From Pantoea trifolii (GTDB taxonomy: Bacteria; Pseudomonadota; Gammaproteobacteria; Enterobacterales; Enterobacteriaceae): a DNA stretch of 64,000 nt. The notes beneath the pieces are model-generated. The model was not told where the DNA came from. It did not search any database and worked only from the letters and a program-made list of their open reading frames with translations. Location: NCBI RefSeq assembly GCF_024506435.1, contig NZ_JANIET010000001.1, positions 2,108,001 to 2,172,000 on the forward strand, in the 5' to 3' direction. The position numbers and the translations under genes were made by a program. Shown here piece by piece: positions 1-7,174 of the stretch. Each line of letters starts with the position of its first letter. Positions within the stretch are counted from its first letter, which is position 1.

Positions 1-33
1 TAAATCAATGGCAACAATGTTACGCATACTCAT
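1..33 (-). CDS. rhaB: L-rhamnulokinase, first 11 codons only (partial)
   Basis: Reading leftward from the ATG at 33, the 11 codons give MSMRNIVAIDL, which matches the start of RhaB in the FGGY kinase family; the GG-AS phosphate-binding loop that should follow lies outside the window. RhaB phosphorylates L-rhamnulose in the cytoplasm as the second step of rhamnose breakdown. An AGGAAG Shine-Dalgarno sequence lies just upstream of the ATG. The gene is divergent from rhaS, as in the E. coli rhaBAD/rhaSR locus, and that position is the main support for the call. RhaA and RhaD would be expected further left. Confidence 0.75.
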   Translation of the reverse strand, partial: MSMRNIVAIDL

Positions 34-88
34 GGCGTGTTCTTCCTGTGATGAGATGACAACAGATTAGAAATCCCTGCTTTTTGCC

Positions 89-139
89 ACCTTCCCCTTA
101 CTGCCAGTGCGTAATAGTCACTGGCACGCTAACAAAGAA
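89..139 (-). promoter_or_regulatory. candidate RhaS operator (two inverted half-sites) for rhaB
   Basis: Two 17-bp half-sites in inverted orientation lie at 89-105 (ACCTTCCCCTTACTGCC on the + strand) and 123-139 (TTCTTTGTTAGCGTGCC on the - strand), 17 bp apart. From memory, both resemble the half-sites of the E. coli rhaBAD operator. A separate perfect inverted repeat, TGCCAGTG at 102-109 and CACTGGCA at 119-126, overlaps the inner edges. The position just upstream of rhaB fits activation of rhaBAD by RhaS with L-rhamnose. Confidence 0.5.
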
Positions 140-142
140 GTT

Positions 143-158
143 CGTGAGAAAGCTCACA
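143..158. promoter_or_regulatory. CRP-binding site in the rhaB-rhaS intergenic region
   Basis: CGTGA-GAAAGC-TCACA matches the CRP consensus TGTGA-N6-TCACA at 9 of 10 fixed positions. It lies directly upstream of the RhaS half-sites, the same order as at the E. coli rhaBAD promoter, so catabolite control of rhaBAD and possibly rhaSR is likely. Confidence 0.65.
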
Positions 159-189
159 GAACCACACAAGAAGAGAGATGTGAGCCTTG

Positions 190-268
190 CCGCATTTCCG
201 TCAATCGCTGGTGAGATCTTGAAAAATTAGCCATTTTCCTGCGTCACTAAGGTGAAAATTCAAGGTAA
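190..268 (+). promoter_or_regulatory. rhaSR promoter region with candidate RhaR site
   Basis: The blocks GCATTTCC (191-198), ATCTTGAAAAAT (217-228) and AAAATTCAAGGTAAG (255-269) recur, as I recall it, in the same order upstream of E. coli rhaS, where RhaR binds and activates rhaSR. No clear -35/-10 pair stands out, as is usual for an activator-dependent promoter. The assignment rests on remembered similarity and position. Confidence 0.4.
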
Positions 269-323
269 GGTGCGGGGCGCCTGCGTAGACTCGGCAACAG
301 TTGAACAAATAAAGAGGCGAATC

Positions 324-1145
324 ATGACCGTTTTACATAGCGCAGATTTCTTCCCGGAAGGGAATTACGCCATCGCCATTGAGCCGCGCGTGCCACAGCA
401 GGCATTTCCGGAGCATCATCATGATTTCCATGAAATTGTATTGGTGGAGCAAGGTTCTGGCATTCATGTGTTTAACGGTCAGCCACAGGCTTTATCCGCA
501 GGGTGCGTGTGCTTCGTGCGCGATCACGATCGCCATCTTTATGAGCAAACGGAGAATTTATGTCTGACAAACGTGCTGTATCGCAGTCCGGCGGCATTCC
601 GTTTTCTCTCGGGTTTGCAGGATCTTCTGCCGCGCGAAGAAGAGGACCACTACACATCGCACTGGCGCATCAATCACAAAGTGATGGCGCAGGCGCTGCA
701 AATCGTTACGCAGATGAAGCAGCAAGATGCGTGGTCGCTGGAACGGCACGCACGTCAGGAACAACTTTTTCTGCAACTGTTGGTGTTGTTGCGCGAAGCG
801 GCTCACAACGATCAATCACAGGATCAGGAAGCCCGCTTACATCGGTTGCTCGACTGGCTCAATGAGCACTACAGTGAAGAGATTGTGTGGGATGCCTTAG
901 CCGATCGTTTTTCATTGTCGCTGCGTACCCTGCACCGCCAGATGAAGCAGCAAACCGGCAATACACCGCAGCGTTACCTGAATCGGCTTCGCCTGTTACA
1001 GGCGCGGCATTTACTGCGTCATAGTGATATGCGCATAACAGACATTGCCTACCAGTGCGGATTTGGTGACAGCAACCACTTCTCCACACTGTTCCGGCGA
1101 GAATTTGGCTGCGCGCCCAGAGCGGAGCGCCAGCAGATGTTATAA
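324..1145 (+). CDS. rhaS: AraC-family L-rhamnose activator RhaS
   Basis: 273-aa cytoplasmic transcription activator of rhaBAD and rhaT that responds to L-rhamnose. The N-terminal cupin-like sensing half contains a histidine-rich stretch ([10 protein letters not shown], about residues 29-38) and [11 protein letters not shown]. The C-terminal half has the two helix-turn-helix motifs of the AraC family, around [13 protein letters not shown] and [17 protein letters not shown], followed by a typical FRREFG segment. The ATG at 324 was chosen because MTVLHS matches the known RhaS start; the reading frame stays open upstream to 252, but that extension has no family match. It is followed 15 bp later by rhaR, so the two form an operon divergent from rhaB. 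Confidence 0.96.
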   Translation: MTVLHSADFFPEGNYAIAIEPRVPQQAFPEHHHDFHEIVLVEQGSGIHVFNGQPQALSAGCVCFVRDHDRHLYEQTENLCLTNVLYRSPAAFRFLSGLQDLLPREEEDHYTSHWRINHKVMAQALQIVTQMKQQDAWSLERHARQEQLFLQLLVLLREAAHNDQSQDQEARLHRLLDWLNEHYSEEIVWDALADRFSLSLRTLHRQMKQQTGNTPQRYLNRLRLLQARHLLRHSDMRITDIAYQCGFGDSNHFSTLFRREFGCAPRAERQQML

Positions 1146-1160
1146 CGGGAGCGTTTCCTC

Positions 1161-2027
1161 ATGTCGCTAATCTTAACGCGCGAAGACTATTTTCCGGCCA
1201 CCAATCTGCCGATTGCTGTGGCCGAGCGCATGCCACAGCCCTCCTTCCCTCCGCATCGTCATGAATTCAGTGAAATCGTTATCGTCTGGCGCGGCAACGG
1301 CCTGCATGTGTTGAACGATCGTCCATGGTTGATAACCTGCGGCGACGTTTTTTACATTCACGATAGCGACTGCCACAGCTACGACAGCGTCAACGACCTG
1401 GCGCTGGATAACATTCTTTACTGCCGCGATCGCTTTCGTCTTGGCCTCGACTGGAGTCAGTTGCTGCCGCCGCAAGAAGAAGATTCCCCGGGCTGCTGGC
1501 GTTTGACCACGCGCGGGATGGCGTTGGCGCGTGGCGTGATTAGCCAACTTGAGCGCGAGAGCCGCAAAAGTGATTCGCTATCGATTCAACTCTCCGAAGC
1601 GCTGTTTTTGCAACTCGCGCTGATTTTGCGTCGTCACGGTTATGCTGCCGATCGGCCCTGGGCATTGCCTGAAGGTGAGCAACTGGATCTGCTGATGTCG
1701 GCGCTGCAAGGTGCCATCAGCCGTCCATTCGATTTGGCGGTGTTTTGCCAGCAGAATCAGTTAAGCGAGCGCGCGTTAAAACAGCTGTTTCGCCAGCAAA
1801 CCGGTATGACCGTGGGTCACTATTTGCGGCAGCTCCAACTGTGCCAGGCGAAGTATCTGCTGCGGACGCAGGATTGCTTAATCAGTGAAGTGGCCGCACG
1901 TTGCGGTTTCGATGACAGTAACTACTTTTCGGTGGTATTTACGCGGGAAACCGGTTTAACGCCGAGTGCGTGGCGGCAGCGCTTCCTGCCGCATCGTGAA
2001 CTCTCATCTGAGAAAGTTAAAGCCTGA
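1161..2027 (+). CDS. rhaR: AraC-family L-rhamnose activator RhaR
   Basis: 288-aa paralogue of RhaS that activates the rhaSR operon itself in response to L-rhamnose. The N-terminal domain holds [17 protein letters not shown], typical of RhaR; the C-terminal AraC DNA-binding domain shows both helix-turn-helix units (about 195-215 and 243-265, with [18 protein letters not shown]). Its stop codon lies inside the stem of a terminator hairpin, so transcription ends immediately behind it. The C-terminal tail past the AraC domain (about 20 residues) is slightly longer than I recall for the E. coli protein. Confidence 0.95.
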   Translation: MSLILTREDYFPATNLPIAVAERMPQPSFPPHRHEFSEIVIVWRGNGLHVLNDRPWLITCGDVFYIHDSDCHSYDSVNDLALDNILYCRDRFRLGLDWSQLLPPQEEDSPGCWRLTTRGMALARGVISQLERESRKSDSLSIQLSEALFLQLALILRRHGYAADRPWALPEGEQLDLLMSALQGAISRPFDLAVFCQQNQLSERALKQLFRQQTGMTVGHYLRQLQLCQAKYLLRTQDCLISEVAARCGFDDSNYFSVVFTRETGLTPSAWRQRFLPHRELSSEKVKA

Positions 2028-2053
2028 CGCGAGGTGTGCGTCAGGCTTTTTAT
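2019..2053 (+). terminator. rhaR terminator, possibly shared with rhaT
   Basis: A 12-bp perfect stem (AAAGCCTGACGC with GCGTCAGGCTTT) and a 7-nt loop are followed by TTATT. It sits between the convergent ends of rhaR and rhaT; on the opposite strand the U-tract is weaker. Confidence 0.8.
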
Positions 2054-3087
2054 TAGTTTGCTAACCCTAATCCGACAATGTTGGCGGCAATGATGATCAC
2101 CACACAACCCAGTGACAGCACGCGCACCGGACGTTGACCCGCTGATTTCCACTCTTTCAGCACCAGACCAACCAAGCCACCGCACAGCACGTAGAGACTC
2201 ATATGCAGCATCCAGCTGACAAAGTCGTACTGTGCTGGGATTTTAGCGTGGCCCCAGGCGTAGAAGAAGAACTGCAGATACCACATGGTGCCGCCGAGCA
2301 CGGCAAACGCGATATTGGCCAGCAGCATCGGTTTGGCGACGGAGAAATCACGGCGTACTGAGAGATCGGTTTTTACCGCCAGACGGATGAAGCAATAAGC
2401 CAGATTGACTAATGCACCGCCGCCCATGATCACCACATAGCTTGGCAAGGCCACATACAACGGATTGATACCCAGATTGGCTGCGGCTTCATGCATCGGC
2501 TTGGCGGCATCCATTGCAAACGACATGCCAGCCGAGAAGATGCCGCACATTACGGCCAGAATCAGCCCTTTCTTGAGGTTGAACTCTTCAGCGTTGATGC
2601 CCAGCGCCCGCTCTTTCAACAGGCCGGCACGTGAAACAATCGCCACACCAATCAACGCAACAAACACGCCGAGCAGCGTCATACGTCCACCGGTCGAGTT
2701 GAATAGCTCAACAAAGCGTCCCTGCAGCAGCGGCGTCATCAGGGTTCCCACCACTAAAGTGATACCGATAGCAATCCCAATGCCCATCGACATGCCGAGG
2801 TAGCGCATGGTCAACCCGTAGTTGATGTTTCCGATGCCCCACATAGCACCAAACAGAAACACCGGCATCAGTTGAGAGAAACTAAAGCTGCCGTAATACG
2901 CCCAGAAATTCGGCAGTAATACCGCACTCACCGCCCAGGGAAGAATCAGCCACGACATAATGCCGCCCACCGACCACATCGTTTCCCAGGACCACTTTTT
3001 CACCTGCTTAAATGGAGCATAAAAACAGGCGGCACTGGCGGCACCCACCAGATGCCAGAAAATACCTGCAATGATGGCACTGTTCAT
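2053..3087 (-). CDS. rhaT: L-rhamnose:H+ symporter RhaT
   Basis: 344-aa inner-membrane protein, the normal length for RhaT, with about ten hydrophobic segments of the drug/metabolite transporter superfamily. It begins [35 protein letters not shown], a recognisable RhaT start, and imports L-rhamnose with protons. It converges on rhaR and completes the local rhamnose regulon; in E. coli it is activated by RhaS and CRP. A Shine-Dalgarno AAGGAATA precedes the ATG. In the 366-bp stretch upstream (3088-3453) I could not pick out RhaS half-sites as clear as those before rhaB. Confidence 0.95.
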   Translation of the reverse strand: MNSAIIAGIFWHLVGAASAACFYAPFKQVKKWSWETMWSVGGIMSWLILPWAVSAVLLPNFWAYYGSFSFSQLMPVFLFGAMWGIGNINYGLTMRYLGMSMGIGIAIGITLVVGTLMTPLLQGRFVELFNSTGGRMTLLGVFVALIGVAIVSRAGLLKERALGINAEEFNLKKGLILAVMCGIFSAGMSFAMDAAKPMHEAAANLGINPLYVALPSYVVIMGGGALVNLAYCFIRLAVKTDLSVRRDFSVAKPMLLANIAFAVLGGTMWYLQFFFYAWGHAKIPAQYDFVSWMLHMSLYVLCGGLVGLVLKEWKSAGQRPVRVLSLGCVVIIIAANIVGLGLAN

Positions 3088-3294
3088 TGTTATTCCTTCG
3101 TAAGGTTGAGGCCAACAGGAAACCGGCGGTCTCCCGATTACCGGCAGTCTACGGTGGGCCGCTTTTCGTCAGCCTTTGGATGGCTGCCGGAAAGCGGATG
3201 TTGCTGGCAAAATTCGGTGGGTCGTCAACATAAGGATCACAAAATCGCATTTGCAGGCAGGCAATGAAGTGTTTTTTATAAGTGGCTTATTATT

Positions 3295-3317
3295 CAGCAT
3301 ATTTTTCTATTATGCTG
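3295..3317. repeat. inverted repeat in the rhaT / 107-aa gene intergenic region
   Basis: CAGCATA at 3295-3301 and TATGCTG at 3311-3317 form an inverted repeat with a 9-nt AT-rich centre. It lies in an otherwise featureless 366-bp gap (3088-3453) that must hold the rhaT promoter and the promoter of the next + strand gene. It could be an operator or a weak hairpin; no other signal was identified in this gap. Confidence 0.3.
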
Positions 3318-3453
3318 TGTAGATCAGCACAGTTTTTGATTCACTGCCACTGCAACCGTTAACATGGCAGTCACACAAAGCCGCGCACCAGACTTTCCCC
3401 GCAGGCGTTTAATCCGTATAACGTTGGGAAAATCATCAGGACGAAGGATTGAG

Positions 3454-3777
3454 ATGAATACCAAAAGATTGCGGCTACTGCTGTCACAATCGGTGAGCCG
3501 CGTGATGCTGGATGACATCCGCGCCATCGTGCCGGCGCAGGCGCTTAACGTCTTTATTAATGGATTAGATGAGACGCACTACGCCACGCTGGATTGCGTG
3601 CAGAGCGAAGAGAATTGCGCCCTGCTGGCGTCGGTGATTGTGGTCTGGCGCCAGCTGGGTCACATTCATGCGATTCATTATCAGAAAGGTGAGCATCTGC
3701 GTCAGGTCGATGACGCCACGCAATTCCAGCTGTTCAGTATGATGAAAACCCATCGCGCGATCGTGCAGATCGCTTAA
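3454..3777 (+). CDS. hypothetical 107-aa protein
   Basis: I do not recognise this family. The product is a soluble-looking small protein with no signal peptide and no clear membrane helix; the most hydrophobic stretch (ALLASVIVVWRQL, about residues 51-63) is short. There are two cysteines (in LDCVQSEENCAL), too few for an obvious metal site. The ATG at 3454 is preceded by GAAGGA at good spacing, so it is preferred over an in-frame ATG at 3364. yoaK follows 14 bp downstream, which suggests co-transcription, with aldA next. Confidence 0.6.
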   Translation: MNTKRLRLLLSQSVSRVMLDDIRAIVPAQALNVFINGLDETHYATLDCVQSEENCALLASVIVVWRQLGHIHAIHYQKGEHLRQVDDATQFQLFSMMKTHRAIVQIA

Positions 3778-3791
3778 CTCACGGAATGACT

Positions 3792-3890
3792 ATGAAAATC
3801 GGACTGCTTTTCCCTATTGCCATCATCATTGCTGGCGTCAGTTTTTTGGCGTGGTTTATTGCCAGCGGCGCGGCGATGCCGGGTTCCTGA
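3792..3890 (+). CDS. yoaK: 32-aa single-span membrane protein YoaK
   Basis: The product, MKIGLLFPIAIIIAG followed by VSFLAWFIASGAAMPGS, closely matches the E. coli small protein YoaK in length and in the pattern M-(K/R)-IG-FP ... FLAWF ... PG. It is one transmembrane helix with a short tail. An in-frame ATG six bases upstream (3786) is possible; 3792 was chosen by match to YoaK. The function of YoaK is unknown. It sits 14 bp after the unknown 107-aa gene and about 200 bp before aldA. In E. coli yoaK follows another micro-gene, yoaJ, which I did not find here. Confidence 0.8.
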   Translation: MKIGLLFPIAIIIAGVSFLAWFIASGAAMPGS

Positions 3891-4092
3891 CATTTATTTA
3901 ACATAGCTTGAATCGCTTCTAAGCCGCTGAAAGCGCGGCATTTCGCCAGGAATGCTGCGTCTGTCGTGCTGTTCTTCCCTTCTTTGCCATCCCTCAAGTC
4001 GCATTGGCAATAACAAAAAGGTGCCACACCGCGATCTGTTTCACTCTGCACTTCACAAATCTTTAACGAAACCGATCGCGGAGAACCTGCAC

Positions 4093-5529
4093 ATGACAAC
4101 ACACCATCAACATTACATTAATGGCGCGTTTGTTGCCGATCAGAACGACAAGTGGATAGAAGTGATTAACCCGGCAACCGAGGCGTTACTGTCGCGCGTG
4201 CCGGAAGGCAGTAAACACGATGCCGCGCAAGCCATCGACGCTGCTGAAGTGGCGCAGCCGGGTTGGGAAGCGCTTCCCGCGGTTGAACGCGGCAACTGGC
4301 TGCGCAAAATTGCCGTTGCGATTCGTCAGCGTGAGCCGGAACTGACCGCCACTATCGTCGCCGAAGGCGGAAAAACCCAGGGACTGGCGCAAACCGAAGT
4401 GCTGTTTACCGCCGATTACCTTGAGTACATGGCCGAATGGGCTCGCCGTTATGATGGCGAGATCATTAACAGCGATCGTCCCAACGAAAACATCTTTGTG
4501 TTCAAGAAAGCGATTGGCGTCACCACCGGCATTCTGCCGTGGAACTTCCCCTTCTTCCTGATTGCACGTAAAGCCGCGCCCGCGCTGGTAACCGGCAATA
4601 CCATTGTTATCAAGCCAAGTGAGCTGACGCCTAACAATGCGGCGATTTTTGCGCAAATCATCCATGAAATTGGTCTGCCAAAAGGTGTGATCAACTTTGT
4701 TTATGGCTATGGCCCGGAGATTGGCCAGGAACTGGCAGGCAACCCGAAAGTCGGTCTGGTCAGTTTGACCGGCAGCGTCAACGCCGGTATCGCCACTATG
4801 GAAGCGGCGGCGAAAAACGTCACCAAAGTCTCGCTGGAGCTGGGCGGAAAAGCGCCGGCTATCGTCATGGATGATGCCGATCTCGATCTGGCGGTTAAAG
4901 CAATCGTCAGCTCCCGCGTAATCAATACCGGGCAAGTGTGTAACTGCGCAGAGCGCGTTTACGTGCAGGAAGGCATTTACGACCGCTTTATCAGCGCGCT
5001 GACTGCCGCCATGCAGCAGGTGAAGTTTGGTAACCCGGCTGAGCAAAATGATATTGATATGGGTCCGCTGATCACCGCGGCCGCGCTGGAGCGCGTTGAG
5101 CAGAAAGTGGCAAATGCGGTCGCGGATGGCGGCAAAGTGCTGCTGGGCGGCAAGCGAGCAGGCAGCAAAGGCTTCTATTTTGAACCAACTATCATCACGG
5201 GCGTGCGTCAGGATATGGAGATCATGCAGCAGGAGATTTTTGGTCCAGTGCTGCCAGTGATGACCTTTAAAACCCTTGATGAAGCCGTAGCGCTGGCAAA
5301 TGACTGCGAATACGGTCTGACTTCATCGATTTACACCCAGAACCTCAACACCGCGATGGTGGCCCTGCGTAAGTTGAAGTTTGGAGAAACCTACATCAAC
5401 CGCGAGAATTTCGAGGCGATGCAAGGTTTCCATGCGGGCTGGCGTAAATCGGGCATTGGCGGTGCCGATGGCCGTCATGGTTTGGAAGAGTTCTTGCAGA
5501 CGCACGTGGCATATTTGCAGTTCTCGTAG
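4093..5529 (+). CDS. aldA: lactaldehyde / glycolaldehyde dehydrogenase AldA
   Basis: 478-aa NAD-dependent aldehyde dehydrogenase that oxidises L-lactaldehyde to L-lactate and glycolaldehyde to glycolate in the cytoplasm. Key ALDH features are visible: TGILPWNFPFF, cofactor-binding TGSVNAG, general-base Glu249 in LELGGKAP and the catalytic Cys283 in GQVCNCAERV. Near-full-length agreement with E. coli AldA fixes the identity and the ATG at 4093; the frame is open further upstream but that part is not conserved. Rhamnulose-1-phosphate aldolase releases L-lactaldehyde, so the position beside rhaBSRT makes this the aerobic end of the rhamnose pathway. Confidence 0.95.
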   Translation: MTTHHQHYINGAFVADQNDKWIEVINPATEALLSRVPEGSKHDAAQAIDAAEVAQPGWEALPAVERGNWLRKIAVAIRQREPELTATIVAEGGKTQGLAQTEVLFTADYLEYMAEWARRYDGEIINSDRPNENIFVFKKAIGVTTGILPWNFPFFLIARKAAPALVTGNTIVIKPSELTPNNAAIFAQIIHEIGLPKGVINFVYGYGPEIGQELAGNPKVGLVSLTGSVNAGIATMEAAAKNVTKVSLELGGKAPAIVMDDADLDLAVKAIVSSRVINTGQVCNCAERVYVQEGIYDRFISALTAAMQQVKFGNPAEQNDIDMGPLITAAALERVEQKVANAVADGGKVLLGGKRAGSKGFYFEPTIITGVRQDMEIMQQEIFGPVLPVMTFKTLDEAVALANDCEYGLTSSIYTQNLNTAMVALRKLKFGETYINRENFEAMQGFHAGWRKSGIGGADGRHGLEEFLQTHVAYLQFS

Positions 5530-5667
5530 CGCCATTCATGGCGTAATGCTTGTCAATTAAGCCAACGACGAGGGCGCAGGCCGGTGGCACTTTTGCCAGA
5601 GACTCTGGCGCGTCTGCTGCGGCAAAAGGGCTATCCGCAGCGCTGAGGCTTTTACGTTGGGCCAGGA

Positions 5668-5691
5668 GCCTCACGCATGGATGCGTGAGGC
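5668..5691. repeat. 10-bp perfect hairpin with TGGA tetraloop
   Basis: GCCTCACGCA-TGGA-TGCGTGAGGC is a perfect stem-loop in the middle of the aldA-MHS gap. Its loop carries a GGA, as does the next hairpin (AGGAC loop, 5706-5710). Confidence 0.7.
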
Positions 5692-5869
5692 AGTTCGGGG
5701 CGGCCAGGACGGCCGATCCGCGAACGGTCCGTTGGCACGACGTGGAAGCCGAAGGCACCGCGTTAGCGGCGCGAGGACGGCCCATGACGCAGCAGATGTG
5801 TCAGAGCCCGCACCAGATTTAAAGCAAAATGGTTTCTTAACTGGCAAGTATGACGCCATTCATGCCGAC

Positions 5870-5893
5870 CAGGTGCGCATCCTTGCGCACCTG
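5870..5893 (-). terminator. hairpin downstream of the MHS transporter gene
   Basis: CAGGTGCGC-ATCCTT-GCGCACCTG, a 9-bp perfect stem lying 6 bp past the stop codon of the leftward MHS gene. It has no real U-tract on that strand, so it may act as a transcript-end stabiliser rather than an intrinsic terminator. Confidence 0.45.
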
Positions 5894-5899
5894 AAACCT

Positions 5900-7174
5900 T
5901 TATGAAACGCGCTTCTGGCTGCGCAGCAGCGCCAGGCCGCTTAACACCGACATCGCCATCAGATAATAGCCGGGCGCCAGACTGGTGCCGGTCGCGCTAA
6001 TCAGCAGTGTACAAATCAGCGGTGCAAAGCCACCAAATACGGTAACCGCCACGTTATAGCTGATCGCCATGCCGCTGGCGCGCGTACCAATCGGGAACAG
6101 ATCCGCCATCACCGACGGCACTGTTGAGAAATAGATCGACTTCAGTAGCGCCATCCAGCACACCAGTAAAATCAGGGTAGTCGGCGTGGTGTGATCAACC
6201 ACCAGCTTAAATGCCGGATAGATAGTCACGATCAGCAGAATCAACGATCCCCACATCAGCGGCACGCGCCCTACGCGCTCTGCCCATAACCCCATGATTG
6301 GCGTGACCACCGTCAGAATCACGCCCGCCAACAAGGTGGCGGTAAACGCTACGCTGCCTGACAAGTGCAGGTTTTTAGTGGCGTAAGTCGGCACGTAGTT
6401 GAGCATGTAGTTCACCGCAGTCGAGATCACCATCAGGCCAATTGCCAACAGCATCAACTCCTTCTGGCGGCCAAACAGACTTTTTAGCGGCGCGGCTTCC
6501 GGTTTGTGCTCAGCAAAGCTCGCCGGTTCATGTACGTGACGGCGGATATAGATCCCCAGCGGACCTATCAGCAGGCCGAAGGCGAAGGGAATACGCCATC
6601 CCCATTCCTGAATCTGGCTTTCGCTGAGAATCTGCGTCAATCCAAGGCCAAACGCCGACGCCATCAATGTACTGGCGCCCTGCGTGGCGAACTGCCAGCT
6701 GGCGATAAAGGCTTTACGCTCCGGGAAATGCTCAACCAGGAACGCCGTCGAGCTGCCAAATTCGCCGCCGGCAGAGAACCCCTGCACCAGACGCGCCAGC
6801 AAAATCAGCAGCGGTGCCATCAGCCCAATGCTGCTGTAGCTCGGCATAAAGGTGATGACCGCGCCGCCGAGCATCATCAGGTTAATCGATAACAGCAGCG
6901 CTTTTTTACGACCGTGACGATCGGCATAGTTGCCCAGCACAATCGCGCCCAGCGGACGAATCAGGAATGACACACCAAAGCTGCCAAAGGTCAGCAACAT
7001 CGAGACCGACGGATCGCTGGTGGGAAAGAAGGCATGCGCAATATAGCTGGCAAAAAAGCCGTATACAGCGATATCAAACCACTCCAGCGCATTACCAATA
7101 CAGGTGGCGAACAGCGTTTTGTGCAGATTGGGTTTTGCCGCGCTCAACGGCATCGCCGTATTCAATGTACTCAT
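5900..7174 (-). CDS. MFS transporter, metabolite:H+ symporter (MHS) type
   Basis: 424-aa inner-membrane transporter with about 12 hydrophobic helices. The opening ATCIGNALEWFDIAVYGFFA and the loop YADRHGRKKAL are hallmarks of the MHS subfamily, which includes ProP, KgtP, ShiA and citrate carriers; the substrate cannot be read from sequence. The start ATG (7172-7174) overlaps the stop of the upstream M20 peptidase gene in an ATGA arrangement, so the two are translationally coupled. The coupling suggests that the carrier imports a compound, perhaps an N-acyl or dipeptide-like molecule, that the peptidase hydrolyses. Confidence 0.85.
   Translation of the reverse strand: MSTLNTAMPLSAAKPNLHKTLFATCIGNALEWFDIAVYGFFASYIAHAFFPTSDPSVSMLLTFGSFGVSFLIRPLGAIVLGNYADRHGRKKALLLSINLMMLGGAVITFMPSYSSIGLMAPLLILLARLVQGFSAGGEFGSSTAFLVEHFPERKAFIASWQFATQGASTLMASAFGLGLTQILSESQIQEWGWRIPFAFGLLIGPLGIYIRRHVHEPASFAEHKPEAAPLKSLFGRQKELMLLAIGLMVISTAVNYMLNYVPTYATKNLHLSGSVAFTATLLAGVILTVVTPIMGLWAERVGRVPLMWGSLILLIVTIYPAFKLVVDHTTPTTLILLVCWMALLKSIYFSTVPSVMADLFPIGTRASGMAISYNVAVTVFGGFAPLICTLLISATGTSLAPGYYLMAMSVLSGLALLRSQKRVS

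Larger units (their letters stand above)
5530..5899. other. 370-bp non-coding, hairpin-rich intergenic element between aldA and the MHS transporter
   Basis: No convincing gene is present; short open frames of 60-130 codons occur on both strands but overlap each other and resemble nothing I know. The DNA is rich in perfect hairpins: 5595-5609 (GCCAGA/TCTGGC), 5616-5641 (GCTGCGG/CCGCAGC), 5668-5691 (10-bp stem, TGGA loop), 5701-5715 (CGGCC/GGCCG, AGGAC loop), 5758-5769 (CCGC/GCGG) and 5870-5893 (CAGGTGCGC/GCGCACCTG). The 11-mer CGCCATTCATG occurs at both edges (5530-5540 and 5854-5864). It may be a structured RNA, a repeat element or nested terminators; see findings. Confidence 0.5.

Noticed and set aside
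3952..4092. Upstream extension of the aldA frame by 47 codons.
   Set aside because: The extension has no similarity to aldehyde dehydrogenases, and the ATG at 4093 gives the normal family length.
4186..5046. 286-codon open frame antisense to aldA.
   Set aside because: A shadow of strongly biased codon use; composition is unlike any known protein and aldA is certain.
5590..5800. Identification of the hairpin-rich element as CsrB itself.
   Set aside because: Only about four GGA motifs are present, against roughly twenty in CsrB, and no strong terminator follows. Only a weaker candidate status is kept.
5396..5905. Several open frames of 60-129 codons on both strands in and around the aldA-MHS gap.
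   Set aside because: They overlap each other, lack good ribosome sites, are rich in Arg/Ala/Gly from GC bias and are explained by hairpin-forming non-coding DNA.
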